Source: Anaerolineaceae bacterium UBA2274 (GTDB lineage Bacteria > Chloroflexota > Anaerolineae > Anaerolineales > Anaerolineaceae). From it: 21,180 nucleotides of DNA. Under the pieces are notes generated by a model that searched no databases, was not told the origin of the DNA, and saw nothing but the letters and a program-made list of their open reading frames with translations. Shown here piece by piece: positions 13,268 to 21,156 of the stretch (within the stretch, counting starts at the first letter, position 1; each line of letters begins with the position of its first letter). Position numbers and translations under genes: made by a program. The stretch lies in assembly GCA_002347705.1 (NCBI GenBank), contig DDWY01000016.1:23986-45165 (forward strand), written 5' to 3'.

Positions 13268-14296
13268 ATGACAGAAGATAAAAAACTAAGAATCCTCAGC
13301 GCTATATCGCTGAACGACGCGCAGGTGGAACGGATCAAGGCGGTTGACGCTCGGATTGAACTTCATTGGTACGCACGCAAAGACGCCACGCGCATTCCGG
13401 TGGAAATGTGGCGCGAAGCCGAGATATTGCTGACTAGCGGCACGCCTCTGCCCCCTCCTGAGCAAGCTCCTGCCCTGAAGTGGATACAACTGAATTTCGC
13501 TGGTGTAGAAGAAGGCTTCCGCCAGGAGGTCCATCTGCGCGAAGGCATACAGCTTACCAGTGCCAGCGGGACGATGGTGAGCCAGATGGGTGAGTATGTG
13601 ATGATGGCACTTCTGATGCTTGGGCATAAGGCGCCTGATATGCTTCGCTATCAGCAGCAAAAAGTTTGGCTTGAGCACCGCACAGAGAAATTGGAACCTG
13701 TTGAACTGCGCGGTAGCACGGTGGGAATCGTAGGTTATGGCTCCATCGGGCGCGAAGTGGCGCGGCTTTTGTATTCCTACGGCGCCAAGGTGCTGGCTAC
13801 AAAACGCGACGTTATGCATCCTGAGGACGATGGCTATGTTCCGGAAGGGCTGGGAGATCCGAAGGGAAATTATTTCCATCGGCTCTATCCAAATGAAGCC
13901 CTCAACGCCATGTTAAAAGAGTGCGATTTTGTGGTCGTTTCGCCCCCGTTGACCGCAGAAACACACCAAATGATCTCCACTGAGCAGTTTGCGGTGATGA
14001 AACCCGGCGCGTTTTTGGTGAATGTCTCACGTGGACCGGTGGTGGACACAATCGCCTTAGTCGAGGCTGTCAAATCTGGTAAGCTGGGTGGGGCGGTGCT
14101 GGATGTGTTCGAGGAAGAACCACTGCCGGCTGAAAGCCCGCTTTGGGACGCGCCCAATGTGGTCATCACGCCGCACATTGCCGGAATCAGCAAGAATAGT
14201 GTGGACGAATTGGTGGACTTGTTTGTGATAAACATCGGAAGGTATCTCAAGGGGCAGGAATTGTACAATTTGATTGATCCTGACAACGGATACTAA
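13268..14296 (+). CDS. D-isomer-specific 2-hydroxyacid dehydrogenase
   Basis: A 342-aa NAD(P)-dependent oxidoreductase that interconverts a 2-keto acid and a D-2-hydroxy acid. The Rossmann motif is VGIVGYGSIGREVARLL. The catalytic trio is visible as Arg in VNVSRGPVVD, Glu in VFEEEPLP and His in ITPHIAG. The N-terminal substrate domain is divergent. About 30 residues inserted after the Rossmann strand (VMHPEDDGYVPEGLGDPKGNYFHRLYP) make the region longer than in simple phosphoglycerate dehydrogenases. The substrate is unknown; glyoxylate, hydroxypyruvate or a similar keto acid is possible. An ATG at 13259 is also in frame, but GGAG at 13254-13257 touches it. The ATG at 13268 has proper spacing and is preferred. 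A strong terminator follows. Confidence 0.9.
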   Translation: MTEDKKLRILSAISLNDAQVERIKAVDARIELHWYARKDATRIPVEMWREAEILLTSGTPLPPPEQAPALKWIQLNFAGVEEGFRQEVHLREGIQLTSASGTMVSQMGEYVMMALLMLGHKAPDMLRYQQQKVWLEHRTEKLEPVELRGSTVGIVGYGSIGREVARLLYSYGAKVLATKRDVMHPEDDGYVPEGLGDPKGNYFHRLYPNEALNAMLKECDFVVVSPPLTAETHQMISTEQFAVMKPGAFLVNVSRGPVVDTIALVEAVKSGKLGGAVLDVFEEEPLPAESPLWDAPNVVITPHIAGISKNSVDELVDLFVINIGRYLKGQELYNLIDPDNGY

Positions 14297-14325
14297 TCCT
14301 GACAAAATTTATTAAGGTACCTTAT

Positions 14326-14353
14326 AAAACTGCTGCATCTCTGCGGCAGTTTT
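14326..14353 (+). terminator. Rho-independent terminator after the hydroxyacid dehydrogenase
   Basis: AAAACTGCTGC (14326-14336) pairs with GCGGCAGTTTT (14343-14353) over 11 bp with a single G-U wobble and a six-base loop. The right arm ends in TTTT. It lies 29 bases after the stop codon and 58 bases before rarA. Confidence 0.65.
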
Positions 14354-14395
14354 GCATATTTCCCCTTTAAAAGAGAACATAAGTTCTAGATGGCA

Positions 14396-14404
14396 TGGTA
14401 AAAT
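14396..14404 (+). promoter_or_regulatory. Extended -10 of rarA, predicted leaderless start
   Basis: TGGTAAAAT (TGn plus TAAAAT at 14399-14404) ends six bases before the ATG at 14411. A start seven bases after the hexamer would fall on the A of the ATG. No ribosome-binding site is present in this gap, which fits a leaderless mRNA. Confidence 0.45.
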
Positions 14405-14410
14405 TAACTT

Positions 14411-15769
14411 ATGGACCTGTTTGACCACTCGCTTGAAGAACAATTGAAGCAGCAAGCTCCGCTGGCGGCGCGCATGCGCCCGCGCACGCTGGATGACATC
14501 GTGGGGCAGGAGCACATCCTGGGGGAGGGCAGCCTGCTGCGGCGAGCAATCCAGGCTGACCGTTTGTTTAGTTCGATCATCCTTTATGGTCCCCCTGGAA
14601 CCGGCAAGACCACCCTGGCGCGCGTGATTGCCAACACCACCAAGGCGCATTTTGAGAGCCTGAGCGCTGTGTTGGCGGGAGTGGGAGATTTGCGCAAGGC
14701 GATCGAGGCAGCCACTGATCGGCGCCGGCTCTACCGTACGCGCACCATCCTGTTCATCGACGAAGTCCACCGCTGGAACAAAGCCCAGCAGGACGCGCTT
14801 TTGCCGCACGTGGAAAGCGGCCTGATAATGCTGATTGGCGCGACCACCCAGAACCCCTATTTTGATGTGATCAAGGCTCTGGTCAGCCGCTCGCGGCTGT
14901 TTGAACTCAAACCCCTGTCGCAGGAGGACATCCTGATCCTCTTAAAGAGAGCTCTGGCAGACCCACTGGTTGGCTATGGCAAGCGCCAGGTCCAGGTGGA
15001 TGAGGAAGCCTTGCTCCACCTGGCGAGTGTGGCTGGCGGGGATGCCCGCAACGCGCTCAACGCGCTGGAACTGGCGGTGGAAACCACACTACCTGAGGGA
15101 GAACAAACGCACATCACTCTGGAAGTTGCCCAGGAGTCGATTCAAAAACGCGCGATCCTCTATGATAAGACCGATGATCAACACTACGACACGATCTCGG
15201 CATTCATCAAATCGGTCAGGGGCAGCGACCCGGACGCGGCGCTCTACTGGATGACAAAAATGCTATTAGCGGGGGAAGACCCGCGCTTTGTGCTCAGGCG
15301 CTTGATCATCCTCGCCAGTGAGGATATCGGCATGGCTGACCCAAACGCGATCCTGGTGGCGAACGCTGCCGCGCAAAACTTTGAATATATCGGCATGCCC
15401 GAAGGTTGGTATCCGATTGCCCAGGCGGTGATCTACTTAGCCACCGCGCCAAAATCCAACTCGGTTGGGGCCTTCTGGGAGGTCCAGGAAGAGATCAGCC
15501 GGAATGGGGCGGGCGGGGTGCCGGTTCCTCTGATGGATGCCAGCCGCGACGCTAAGGGCTTTGGTCACGGCCAGGGCTACCTTTATCCGCACTCTTTTGA
15601 TGGGCACTGGGTTGGGCAGCAATATTTGCCAGACCATTTGGTAGGAAAGCATTTTTATCATCCCTCTGAAATTGGTTACGAAGCCCAGGTGGCCGAGCGA
15701 CTCAAGCGCTGGCGCGAGAAACAAGCTAAAGCGATCTCCAAAGAGAACCCGCCTGAAGAAACCCTCTGA
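14411..15769 (+). CDS. rarA: Replication-associated recombination protein A (RarA/MgsA), AAA+ ATPase
   Basis: A 452-aa AAA+ ATPase of the RarA/MgsA/WRNIP1 family, which acts at stalled replication forks and at SSB-coated DNA. The family N-terminus is intact (MDLFD, PLAARMRPRTLDDIVGQEHILG). Walker A GPPGTGKT is at 60-67 and Walker B ILFIDEVHR carries D117 and E118. Sensor 1 is in IGATTQNP, and the arginine-finger region is SRSRLFELKPL. The C-terminal tetramerisation part is also present (YDKTDDQHYDTISAFIKSVRGSDPDAALYW, YLATAPKSN, YLYPHSFDGHWVGQQYLPD). The length is typical. The start is fixed by the conserved N-terminus even though no ribosome-binding site precedes it. It is transcribed alone, between a terminator and the promoter of the next operon. 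Confidence 0.96.
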   Translation: MDLFDHSLEEQLKQQAPLAARMRPRTLDDIVGQEHILGEGSLLRRAIQADRLFSSIILYGPPGTGKTTLARVIANTTKAHFESLSAVLAGVGDLRKAIEAATDRRRLYRTRTILFIDEVHRWNKAQQDALLPHVESGLIMLIGATTQNPYFDVIKALVSRSRLFELKPLSQEDILILLKRALADPLVGYGKRQVQVDEEALLHLASVAGGDARNALNALELAVETTLPEGEQTHITLEVAQESIQKRAILYDKTDDQHYDTISAFIKSVRGSDPDAALYWMTKMLLAGEDPRFVLRRLIILASEDIGMADPNAILVANAAAQNFEYIGMPEGWYPIAQAVIYLATAPKSNSVGAFWEVQEEISRNGAGGVPVPLMDASRDAKGFGHGQGYLYPHSFDGHWVGQQYLPDHLVGKHFYHPSEIGYEAQVAERLKRWREKQAKAISKENPPEETL

Positions 15770-15804
15770 TTTCGGAGAACCGTTCCAATTTTTGGTCCTG
15801 GTGC

Positions 15805-15833
15805 TTGATATCGACTCTGATTAGTTATACAAT
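15805..15833 (+). promoter_or_regulatory. Sigma-70-type promoter of the VCBS-DUF3160-CapA operon
   Basis: TTGATA at 15805-15810 and TACAAT at 15828-15833 are separated by 17 bases. A start near 15840 would give a leader of about 80 bases before the ATG at 15920. Confidence 0.55.
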
Positions 15834-15919
15834 TTAGTTGTAAGCTTTTATTTTTTGTAGTTTCACTCACTTTCCAACTGGGGAAATTCAACATTTTGAG
15901 GTGATAGGGGTGGGGCGTA

Positions 15920-16672
15920 ATGGTTTCTTCCGGATGGAGGAACGTCGTGCTCTCTTTTTTGAAGGCAAAATTTCATTGGGTCGTGTTGCTTCTCATGATC
16001 CTCTTCCCAATCTTGAATAGCAGTATGGCTGGTCGATACTGGCAATTGAATTCGGGGCTGTTAATTCCCGTTCAAAAGAATCGGATTTCAAGCAGTTCTG
16101 AGCTCCTCACACCTGCGCTTTCCGGCGATCTGGATGGCGACAACCAGCCGGAATGCCTGGTGTCTGAAACGGAAGCGCTGCATATTACCAACTGCGATGG
16201 GCAGGTTTTGTGGCAAAATCCTGGTGAGTGGCGTGTAAGTGAAGCGCTAATTGCGGACCTGAACCACGATGGAATTAATGAGGCCGTACTTTTAGTGTGG
16301 CGGCCGTTTCGACCCTGGCCAGTAGATGAAATTTTGCCCTATGGAGGGCGGATTGAAAGCCATCAGAATCATGAAGGGCAAAGCTGCCAGTTGATCCTGA
16401 TAGGCTGGCAGAGAGACGATTATCGCGAGATTTGGGCTGGCTCAGCCCTGGCAAACCCCATCTCAAATGTAATGGTGGCAGATTTGAACGGCGATGGGCT
16501 GGTGGAACTGGCTGCGCTCGAAAATGATTATGACGCAAAACAAAAGGGAGGACAACTGACGATATGGCGTTGGATTGGTTTTGGTTTTTCTCTGTTGGAT
16601 CGTTCTGAAAGCCGCTGGGAGCAGCTAACCATCATGGGGGATGGTGTTCATTATTGGTTATTTACCCGATAA
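15920..16672 (+). CDS. Membrane-anchored FG-GAP/VCBS-like repeat protein
   Basis: A 250-aa protein with one hydrophobic segment near residues 18-38 (WVVLLLMILFPIL), probably an uncleaved signal anchor that puts the rest outside the membrane. The exported part has three Asp-rich loops of the calcium-binding VCBS/FG-GAP type: DLDGDNQPE, DLNHDGINEA and DLNGDGLVELA. These loops normally occur in beta-propellers with about seven blades. At this size it would be a partial propeller or a small domain. It is first in a probable three-gene operon, with 12 bases to the DUF3160 gene. The ribosome-binding site is a G-rich stretch (GGGGTGGGG) just before the ATG. The biochemical role is unknown. Confidence 0.75.
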   Translation: MVSSGWRNVVLSFLKAKFHWVVLLLMILFPILNSSMAGRYWQLNSGLLIPVQKNRISSSSELLTPALSGDLDGDNQPECLVSETEALHITNCDGQVLWQNPGEWRVSEALIADLNHDGINEAVLLVWRPFRPWPVDEILPYGGRIESHQNHEGQSCQLILIGWQRDDYREIWAGSALANPISNVMVADLNGDGLVELAALENDYDAKQKGGQLTIWRWIGFGFSLLDRSESRWEQLTIMGDGVHYWLFTR

Positions 16673-16684
16673 GGAGAGTGTAAA

Positions 16685-18919
16685 ATGCAAAAGAATCGAT
16701 TTCGAAACCTGCTTATCATGGTCTGGCTGGCTTCTTTGTTATTCTCGTGCACCATCACCATCAGCCCCAGGCCGGTGGAAGATGTGCAAGAACCTGAAGC
16801 GACCACGCCTTCCAACGAACCGACTGCCCCGGAAATCGAAACGGATACGCCGGGGGATGTGGTAGTGCTGCCCGCTGATCAGGTGTATGGGGCAGCCTTC
16901 GCCAGCTATCAGCAATCCCAGATCTCTTTGCCCCAAAGTTTTTCGGGAGGATATTCCCTGCCCATATCCCTCACCCCGGTTGAGAATTTGGATGAAATTA
17001 CATTGAGTTCGGATCAACTACAACTTCTGTCTCAGAATGGGTTTGTCGTCGCCGCACCGGACGATTCGCCCAGCAGAATGCTCTCGGAGTTTTACCAGGG
17101 TTATGAAAGCATGCGCTATGGAGACGTGCCGGCGTTCATCACCACCGATTCCGTCTTTCACGTCTACCACCTGGTCTTCGACAAAATGCTGCGGGATTTG
17201 GAACGGGAGATGTTCATTCCAATGCTGAAGGAATTGACTTCAAGCATGATTGAAGCGACTAAAGCGCAGTATGAACAGCTTGTGGGAACCCCACTGGAAG
17301 AACCTGCGCTGCGCAACCTGGCCTTTTTCAGTGTGGCTGGGTCTCTGCTGCAAACTGGCGACCAAGTGCCTGATGAAGCCAGTGCGCTGGTTGAAAGCGA
17401 ACTGGCATTGATCATGGCAACTTCAGGTGTTGAATATTCTCCGATCTTTAACTATGAAGGTCAGCCTGCGGATATGAATTACATTGAAGACTATTCCCAG
17501 TACATTCCGCGTGGGCACTACACGCTCGGACCGGAACTCGAGATGTATTTCCGCGCCATGATGTGGTACGGGCGCATGAATTACCGCCTGAAGGACCCCA
17601 TGGAAGTGCAACGTGCGCTCCTCATAACCAAAGCTTTGCGCGAGACCACCACACCATCCGGCAATTCCGCTCTGACGCTTTGGCAAAACATCTACGATCC
17701 AACCGTCTTTATCGTGGGTAAGGCTGATGACCTTGGTGTGCATGAGTTCGGTGTCATTTCAGACACCGTTTTTGGCGTCACGCCGGATTTGACCCTCTTT
17801 GCCGATGAAGTTCTGCTCACCACCTTCGTCGAAACCGCGCGCCAGCTGCCGCCGCCCCAGGTCAACTCGATGTGGGTCTGGATCTGGCAGGATCAAGATG
17901 ATGTCACACAGGGCTTTCGCTTCATGGGGCAGCGCTTCACCCTCGACCAGTACATTTTTGGGCAGGTGATGTGGCGAAACGTTGGCACAATGTCTGAACC
18001 GCGCGACCTGCCCAAGGCGCTGGATTTCTTCGCCGCGCAAGGCTCAGAACTGGCGTTGGACCTCTTGCACGAAATGGGCGAAGGCGAATATCTGAACTAT
18101 GACACCCAGATGGCCAAAGTCACCGAGGAAGTCTCCACGCTTGAATTGGATTCCTGGACGCAAAATCTTTACTGGTCCTGGTTGTATGCTTTGAAACCGG
18201 TCTTCGAACCCAAGGGGCAGGAGTATCCGGCTTTCATGCAGACGGATGCATGGGCTCGCAAGGATCTGCATACCGCACTCAGCTCATGGACCGAATTGAA
18301 ACATGACACCATCCTCTATGCCAAGCAGGTGATGGCGGAGATGGGCGGCGGACCGGGAGAGCCCCCACCCCACGGCTATGTGGAACCCAACCCCGAGGCT
18401 TACGCCCGCCTTTTGGCTTTGGCGGAGATGACCTACCAGGGGCTGGAGGTCCGCGGGCTGTTGGGTCAGAATACCATGGTCAATCTGAATAACCTCATCG
18501 ATGAGCTGCAATTCCTGCTCGATATCTCCCAAAGACATTTGGCAGGGGCAGCCATCACAGAGGATGACTACTGGCGCATTAAATACTACGGCGGTTGGCT
18601 TGAGGCGATGACCATTGCCGCGGCTGACCCCACAGATGATGGATATGCTGCCCGATTAGAGGACCAGAAATCCGCCCTGGTAGCCGATGTGGCCACTGGC
18701 ATGGAGCGGGTGCTCGAAGAGGGCGTTGGCTATCCTGCGTATATTTACGTTGTGCTCCCGGATGAACCTTACCGGGTGGGGATTGGCGTTGTTTACACCT
18801 ACTATGAATTCATCGTGGCACCCAGCGATCGCATGACGGACGAAACCTGGCAGGCGCTGCTCGAATCCGGGCAGGCGCCCGCGCAACCGGAATGGACCCA
18901 GGCGTTCATTTCCGAATAA
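16685..18919 (+). CDS. DUF3160 family lipoprotein
   Basis: A 744-aa predicted surface lipoprotein. MQKNRFR and a hydrophobic core end in the lipobox LFSC (C22), followed by an acidic Thr/Pro/Glu linker to about residue 58. The rest matches DUF3160, a family I associate with Chloroflexota and some other bacteria: LLSQNGFVVAAPD, SEFYQGYESMRYGDVPAFITTDSVFHVYHLVFDKMLRDLE, then RFMGQRFTLDQYIFGQVMWRNVG, DLPKALDFFAAQGSELA, and the C-terminal YGGWLEAMTIAA and VGIGVVYTYYEF. The function is not known. A role at the cell surface follows only from the lipid anchor. AAGGAG overlaps the preceding stop and lies eight bases before the ATG. Its 3' end overlaps the CapA-like gene by 28 bases. Confidence 0.92.
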   Translation: MQKNRFRNLLIMVWLASLLFSCTITISPRPVEDVQEPEATTPSNEPTAPEIETDTPGDVVVLPADQVYGAAFASYQQSQISLPQSFSGGYSLPISLTPVENLDEITLSSDQLQLLSQNGFVVAAPDDSPSRMLSEFYQGYESMRYGDVPAFITTDSVFHVYHLVFDKMLRDLEREMFIPMLKELTSSMIEATKAQYEQLVGTPLEEPALRNLAFFSVAGSLLQTGDQVPDEASALVESELALIMATSGVEYSPIFNYEGQPADMNYIEDYSQYIPRGHYTLGPELEMYFRAMMWYGRMNYRLKDPMEVQRALLITKALRETTTPSGNSALTLWQNIYDPTVFIVGKADDLGVHEFGVISDTVFGVTPDLTLFADEVLLTTFVETARQLPPPQVNSMWVWIWQDQDDVTQGFRFMGQRFTLDQYIFGQVMWRNVGTMSEPRDLPKALDFFAAQGSELALDLLHEMGEGEYLNYDTQMAKVTEEVSTLELDSWTQNLYWSWLYALKPVFEPKGQEYPAFMQTDAWARKDLHTALSSWTELKHDTILYAKQVMAEMGGGPGEPPPHGYVEPNPEAYARLLALAEMTYQGLEVRGLLGQNTMVNLNNLIDELQFLLDISQRHLAGAAITEDDYWRIKYYGGWLEAMTIAAADPTDDGYAARLEDQKSALVADVATGMERVLEEGVGYPAYIYVVLPDEPYRVGIGVVYTYYEFIVAPSDRMTDETWQALLESGQAPAQPEWTQAFISE

Positions 18920-19863
18920 TACTTAAGCGCCTTGCGTTTGGAGGAGTGATATTGCTTTCGCTCTTCCAGGCGGGCTGCCGGGCAGAGCCAGCCCTGACAA
19001 TTACTCTTGGAGGTGATGTTATTCTGGGGCGGGACGGTCAGGCCGTATTTGCGCGAGACCCCTGGGGCGGGTTGGCGCAAACAAGATCAGCGGCAGATGG
19101 CAGCCAGAATTGGTTCCTGGTAAACCTTGAATCCCCGCTTGCCAGTGACGCGGAAACAAAGCTCGCTGGCAGAGAAGGCTATAACCTCTGCGCGCCAGCT
19201 GAAGCGGCAGAAATTCTGGAAATGGGCGGGGTGGATCTGGTTTCTGTGGCTAACAATCACCAATTTGATTGCATGGAAAGCGCCGATCCTTCACGGGTGG
19301 TGCCAGGTGTTGGCCATGTCCTTGAGTCGGGGCCTGTTTTTTTGGAGAGCCCTGCCGGCACCATTGCGATTATTGCAGCCGATGCGGTTTCAAAACCGCT
19401 GGACATGGTATCTCTCCTGGCGAGCGTGGTTGGGGTTAGGGATAAAACCGACCTGCTGATTGTTTCGCTGCACTGGGGTGTGGAATATGCCGGCGAACCA
19501 ACTCCCTTGCAGCGGGACCAGGCTAAGCAGCTTGCCAATGCCGGGGTGGATGTGCTCTGGGGGCACCATCCGCACGTGCTGCAGCCTGCCGAGTGGGTTG
19601 ACTCAGAGGATGGATCTCACCGCATGCTGGCGCTTTATAGCCTGGGTAATCTGCTCACGGACCAGATCATGACCTATGAGACGCGTCATTCTGCGTTGGT
19701 TCAGCTGCGCGTCCGGGGAGGGGAAATAAGTCAACTCAGCCTACAGCCGTTAGTCTTGACGCAGTTGGATGGGCAGTTGGTGCTTGATTATCCTGATGAG
19801 GAGGGGGTAAGCCACATTGAGGAACGTCTCGGCTGGGCAGAGCTTATGAAGTCTTTCCCATAA
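18892..19863 (+). CDS. CapA-family (PGA_cap) metallophosphatase-fold lipoprotein
   Basis: A 323-aa predicted lipoprotein. The signal peptide ends at the lipobox QAGC (C29). The body has the CapA/PgsA motifs of the calcineurin-like metallophosphatase fold: LGGDVILGR, NLESPL, VSVANNHQFD, SLHWGVEY, DVLWGHHPHVLQP and LYSLGNLLTD. The founding members take part in poly-gamma-glutamate capsule synthesis, but many homologs occur without capsule genes, and none are seen here. The ATG at 18892 overlaps the DUF3160 gene by 28 bases and has no strong ribosome-binding site. GGAGG farther in could serve a TTG at 18952, but that would leave a signal peptide too short to work. It is the last gene of the VCBS-DUF3160-CapA operon, followed by a hairpin. 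Confidence 0.88.
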   Translation: MDPGVHFRIILKRLAFGGVILLSLFQAGCRAEPALTITLGGDVILGRDGQAVFARDPWGGLAQTRSAADGSQNWFLVNLESPLASDAETKLAGREGYNLCAPAEAAEILEMGGVDLVSVANNHQFDCMESADPSRVVPGVGHVLESGPVFLESPAGTIAIIAADAVSKPLDMVSLLASVVGVRDKTDLLIVSLHWGVEYAGEPTPLQRDQAKQLANAGVDVLWGHHPHVLQPAEWVDSEDGSHRMLALYSLGNLLTDQIMTYETRHSALVQLRVRGGEISQLSLQPLVLTQLDGQLVLDYPDEEGVSHIEERLGWAELMKSFP

Positions 19864-19880
19864 AAGGACATGCCCCTTTT
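19862..19880. terminator. Bidirectional hairpin between convergent genes
   Basis: AAAAGG (19862-19867) pairs with CCTTTT (19875-19880) around a seven-base loop, right at the stop of the CapA-like gene and 13 bases beyond the end of the opposing hydrolase gene. The T tracts on both strands could serve both genes. The stem is short. Confidence 0.4.
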
Positions 19881-19892
19881 ACACACATGAGG

Positions 19893-20729
19893 TTAACATT
19901 CGTGTTTAAAGAGGGCGTTGAGCCAGTCAACAGCCAAATCAAGCCAGGTGCCAAGCCGCTTTGGATAACTGCGTCCGTGGTTGGAGAGCCCATCGGCACT
20001 CCCTAACCCATGCCCGCCCTCGCTGTACAGGTGATATTCAAGATGAATCCCGGCTTCGAGCAGGCGCTAAGCGTAAGCAAAGCTGTGTTCAGCAGGAATG
20101 AGATCATCTTCCAGCGTGGTGAAGAGAAATACGGGCGGGATGAGCTCATTTACCAGTCGCATGGGGTCTTTAGCTGGGGTAAAATTTTGTAGCATTGCCC
20201 CAAATTTATTTTCAGGATCATTTCTGGCTGCCATCAAATCGGAAAAAGCTTTCAGATTAGCTACGGGATACCCCAGGATCAGAGCGTTGGGTTGTACTTG
20301 GGACGGTTCGAGGTAGGTTAGTTGGCTGAGCTCGGGAGTGTGCCAGAGCGAACTCAGCAGCGCGCTCAGGTGTCCGCCGGCAGAAAAGCCAAGCAGAGCG
20401 ATGCGGTTGGGGTCGATGTCATATTCAGCGGCATGCGCGCGGATGTGAGCCAGAGCCAGGGCGATATCTATCAGGGGTGAGGGATAATCAGAATCCTCTC
20501 CACAGTGGTATTCAAGCACAAAAGTTTGGTAACCCTGCAGGCTGAAATGGAGTGAAACGGGCGCACTTTCTCGTTGGGAGCAGTAGTTGTAACCTCCCCC
20601 TGGCACAACCACTATGGCAGGGCGAAGTTCGTGTGGACCCTGGGCATTGGTGTTGAAGGGGGTATCAAAAAGTAAAGCTGTCAGCCAGGCTTTTTGGTCT
20701 GGGGTGAGGATGATCTGCTTCGATTTCAT
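19893..20729 (-). pseudogene. Alpha/beta hydrolase (acetylesterase-like) split by an in-frame amber codon
   Basis: The first part (20070-20729, 220 aa) is a BD-FAE/acetylesterase-type alpha/beta hydrolase: oxyanion-hole PGGGY at 43-47, nucleophile S116 in GFSAGGH, and acid D208 or D209 in TLEDDLIP. It stops at TAG (20069-20067) after HSFAYA. The same frame continues for 57 codons, RLLEAGIHLEYHLYSEGGHG and onward, to a TAA at 19895-19893. It contains the expected His (H240, in GGHGLG) and the usual C-terminal helix (WLDLAVDWLN). The family normally reads straight through here, so one nonsense change explains the break. Unless TAG is read through, the product lacks its catalytic His. Two other genes here (kinase, ATP-cone kinase) end in TAG, so it acts as a normal stop. 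GGAGG six bases before the ATG and a good promoter are intact, suggesting recent decay or a sequencing error. Confidence 0.85.
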
Positions 20730-20749
20730 TGACGCCTCCGATTGGGGTG

Positions 20750-20758
20750 ATTATACCA
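20750..20758 (-). promoter_or_regulatory. Extended -10 promoter of the hydrolase gene
   Basis: The minus strand reads TGGTATAAT (TGnTATAAT) 20 bases before the ATG at 20729. GGAGG lies between. No clear -35 is present. Confidence 0.55.
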
Positions 20759-20901
20759 ACGCGAAAGGAGTCTTTCTTACGCTGGATAACTGCGGTCTAA
20801 GAATTATTAAATACAACACCGGAGTTTCTCATTTTTTTGTGCCCTGAAAAGAGCTTCCCAACGAGAGAATATTCAAAAAATGTCGAAAAATGTGATCGCA
20901 G

Positions 20902-20958
20902 GGTGGGTCGGCATCATGGAATCCATACCAACCTATGCCTCACGATAGCCAACCCACC
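20902..20958. repeat. 57-bp imperfect palindrome (REP-like)
   Basis: GGTGGGTCGGCATC (20902-20915) pairs with GATAGCCAACCCACC (20944-20958) with one mismatch and one bulge. It sits in the gene-free region 20730-21180 and resembles short extragenic palindromes. A second near-palindrome, CTGATTATTAATGATCAG at 21000-21017, lies downstream. Confidence 0.5.
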
Positions 20959-20973
20959 AAATGTAGTAATTGG

Positions 20974-21002
20974 CATTCTGAGCCTCTTTTGCGAAGAATC
21001 TG
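20974..21002 (+). repeat. CATTCTGAG...GCGAAGAATCTG dispersed repeat copy
   Basis: CATTCTGAG and GCGAAGAATCTG flank a short variable middle. This wording is typical of a short repeat found in many bacterial intergenic regions and often seen beside GTCATTGCGAGG repeats, as here. Confidence 0.4.
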
Positions 21003-21130
21003 ATTATTAATGATCAGAATATTCACCGCATTCAGGATAACAAGACTCACCCCCTTTATCCTCCTTCCTCGACGAAGTGCCCGTCAGGGTAGGGGATCAG
21101 GAAAAGCCCTGCCTTGGGGTCATTCGTTAT

Positions 21131-21156
21131 CTGTCATTGCGAGGTACGAAGCAACC
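21131..21156 (+). repeat. CTGTCATTGCGAGG...CGAAGCAACC dispersed repeat, right edge
   Basis: Bases 21131-21148 match the reverse complement of 1-18 at 17 of 18 positions. The copy continues into CGAAGCAACC. The rest of 20730-21180 holds no gene I can support. Confidence 0.6.

Noticed and set aside
18952..18960. TTG start at 18952 for the CapA-like gene behind GGAGGA
   Set aside because: It would leave only about nine residues before the lipobox cysteine, too short for a signal peptide.
20010..20192. Plus-strand 60-aa frame inside the hydrolase
   Set aside because: It overlaps the conserved hydrolase tail on the other strand and shows no family features.
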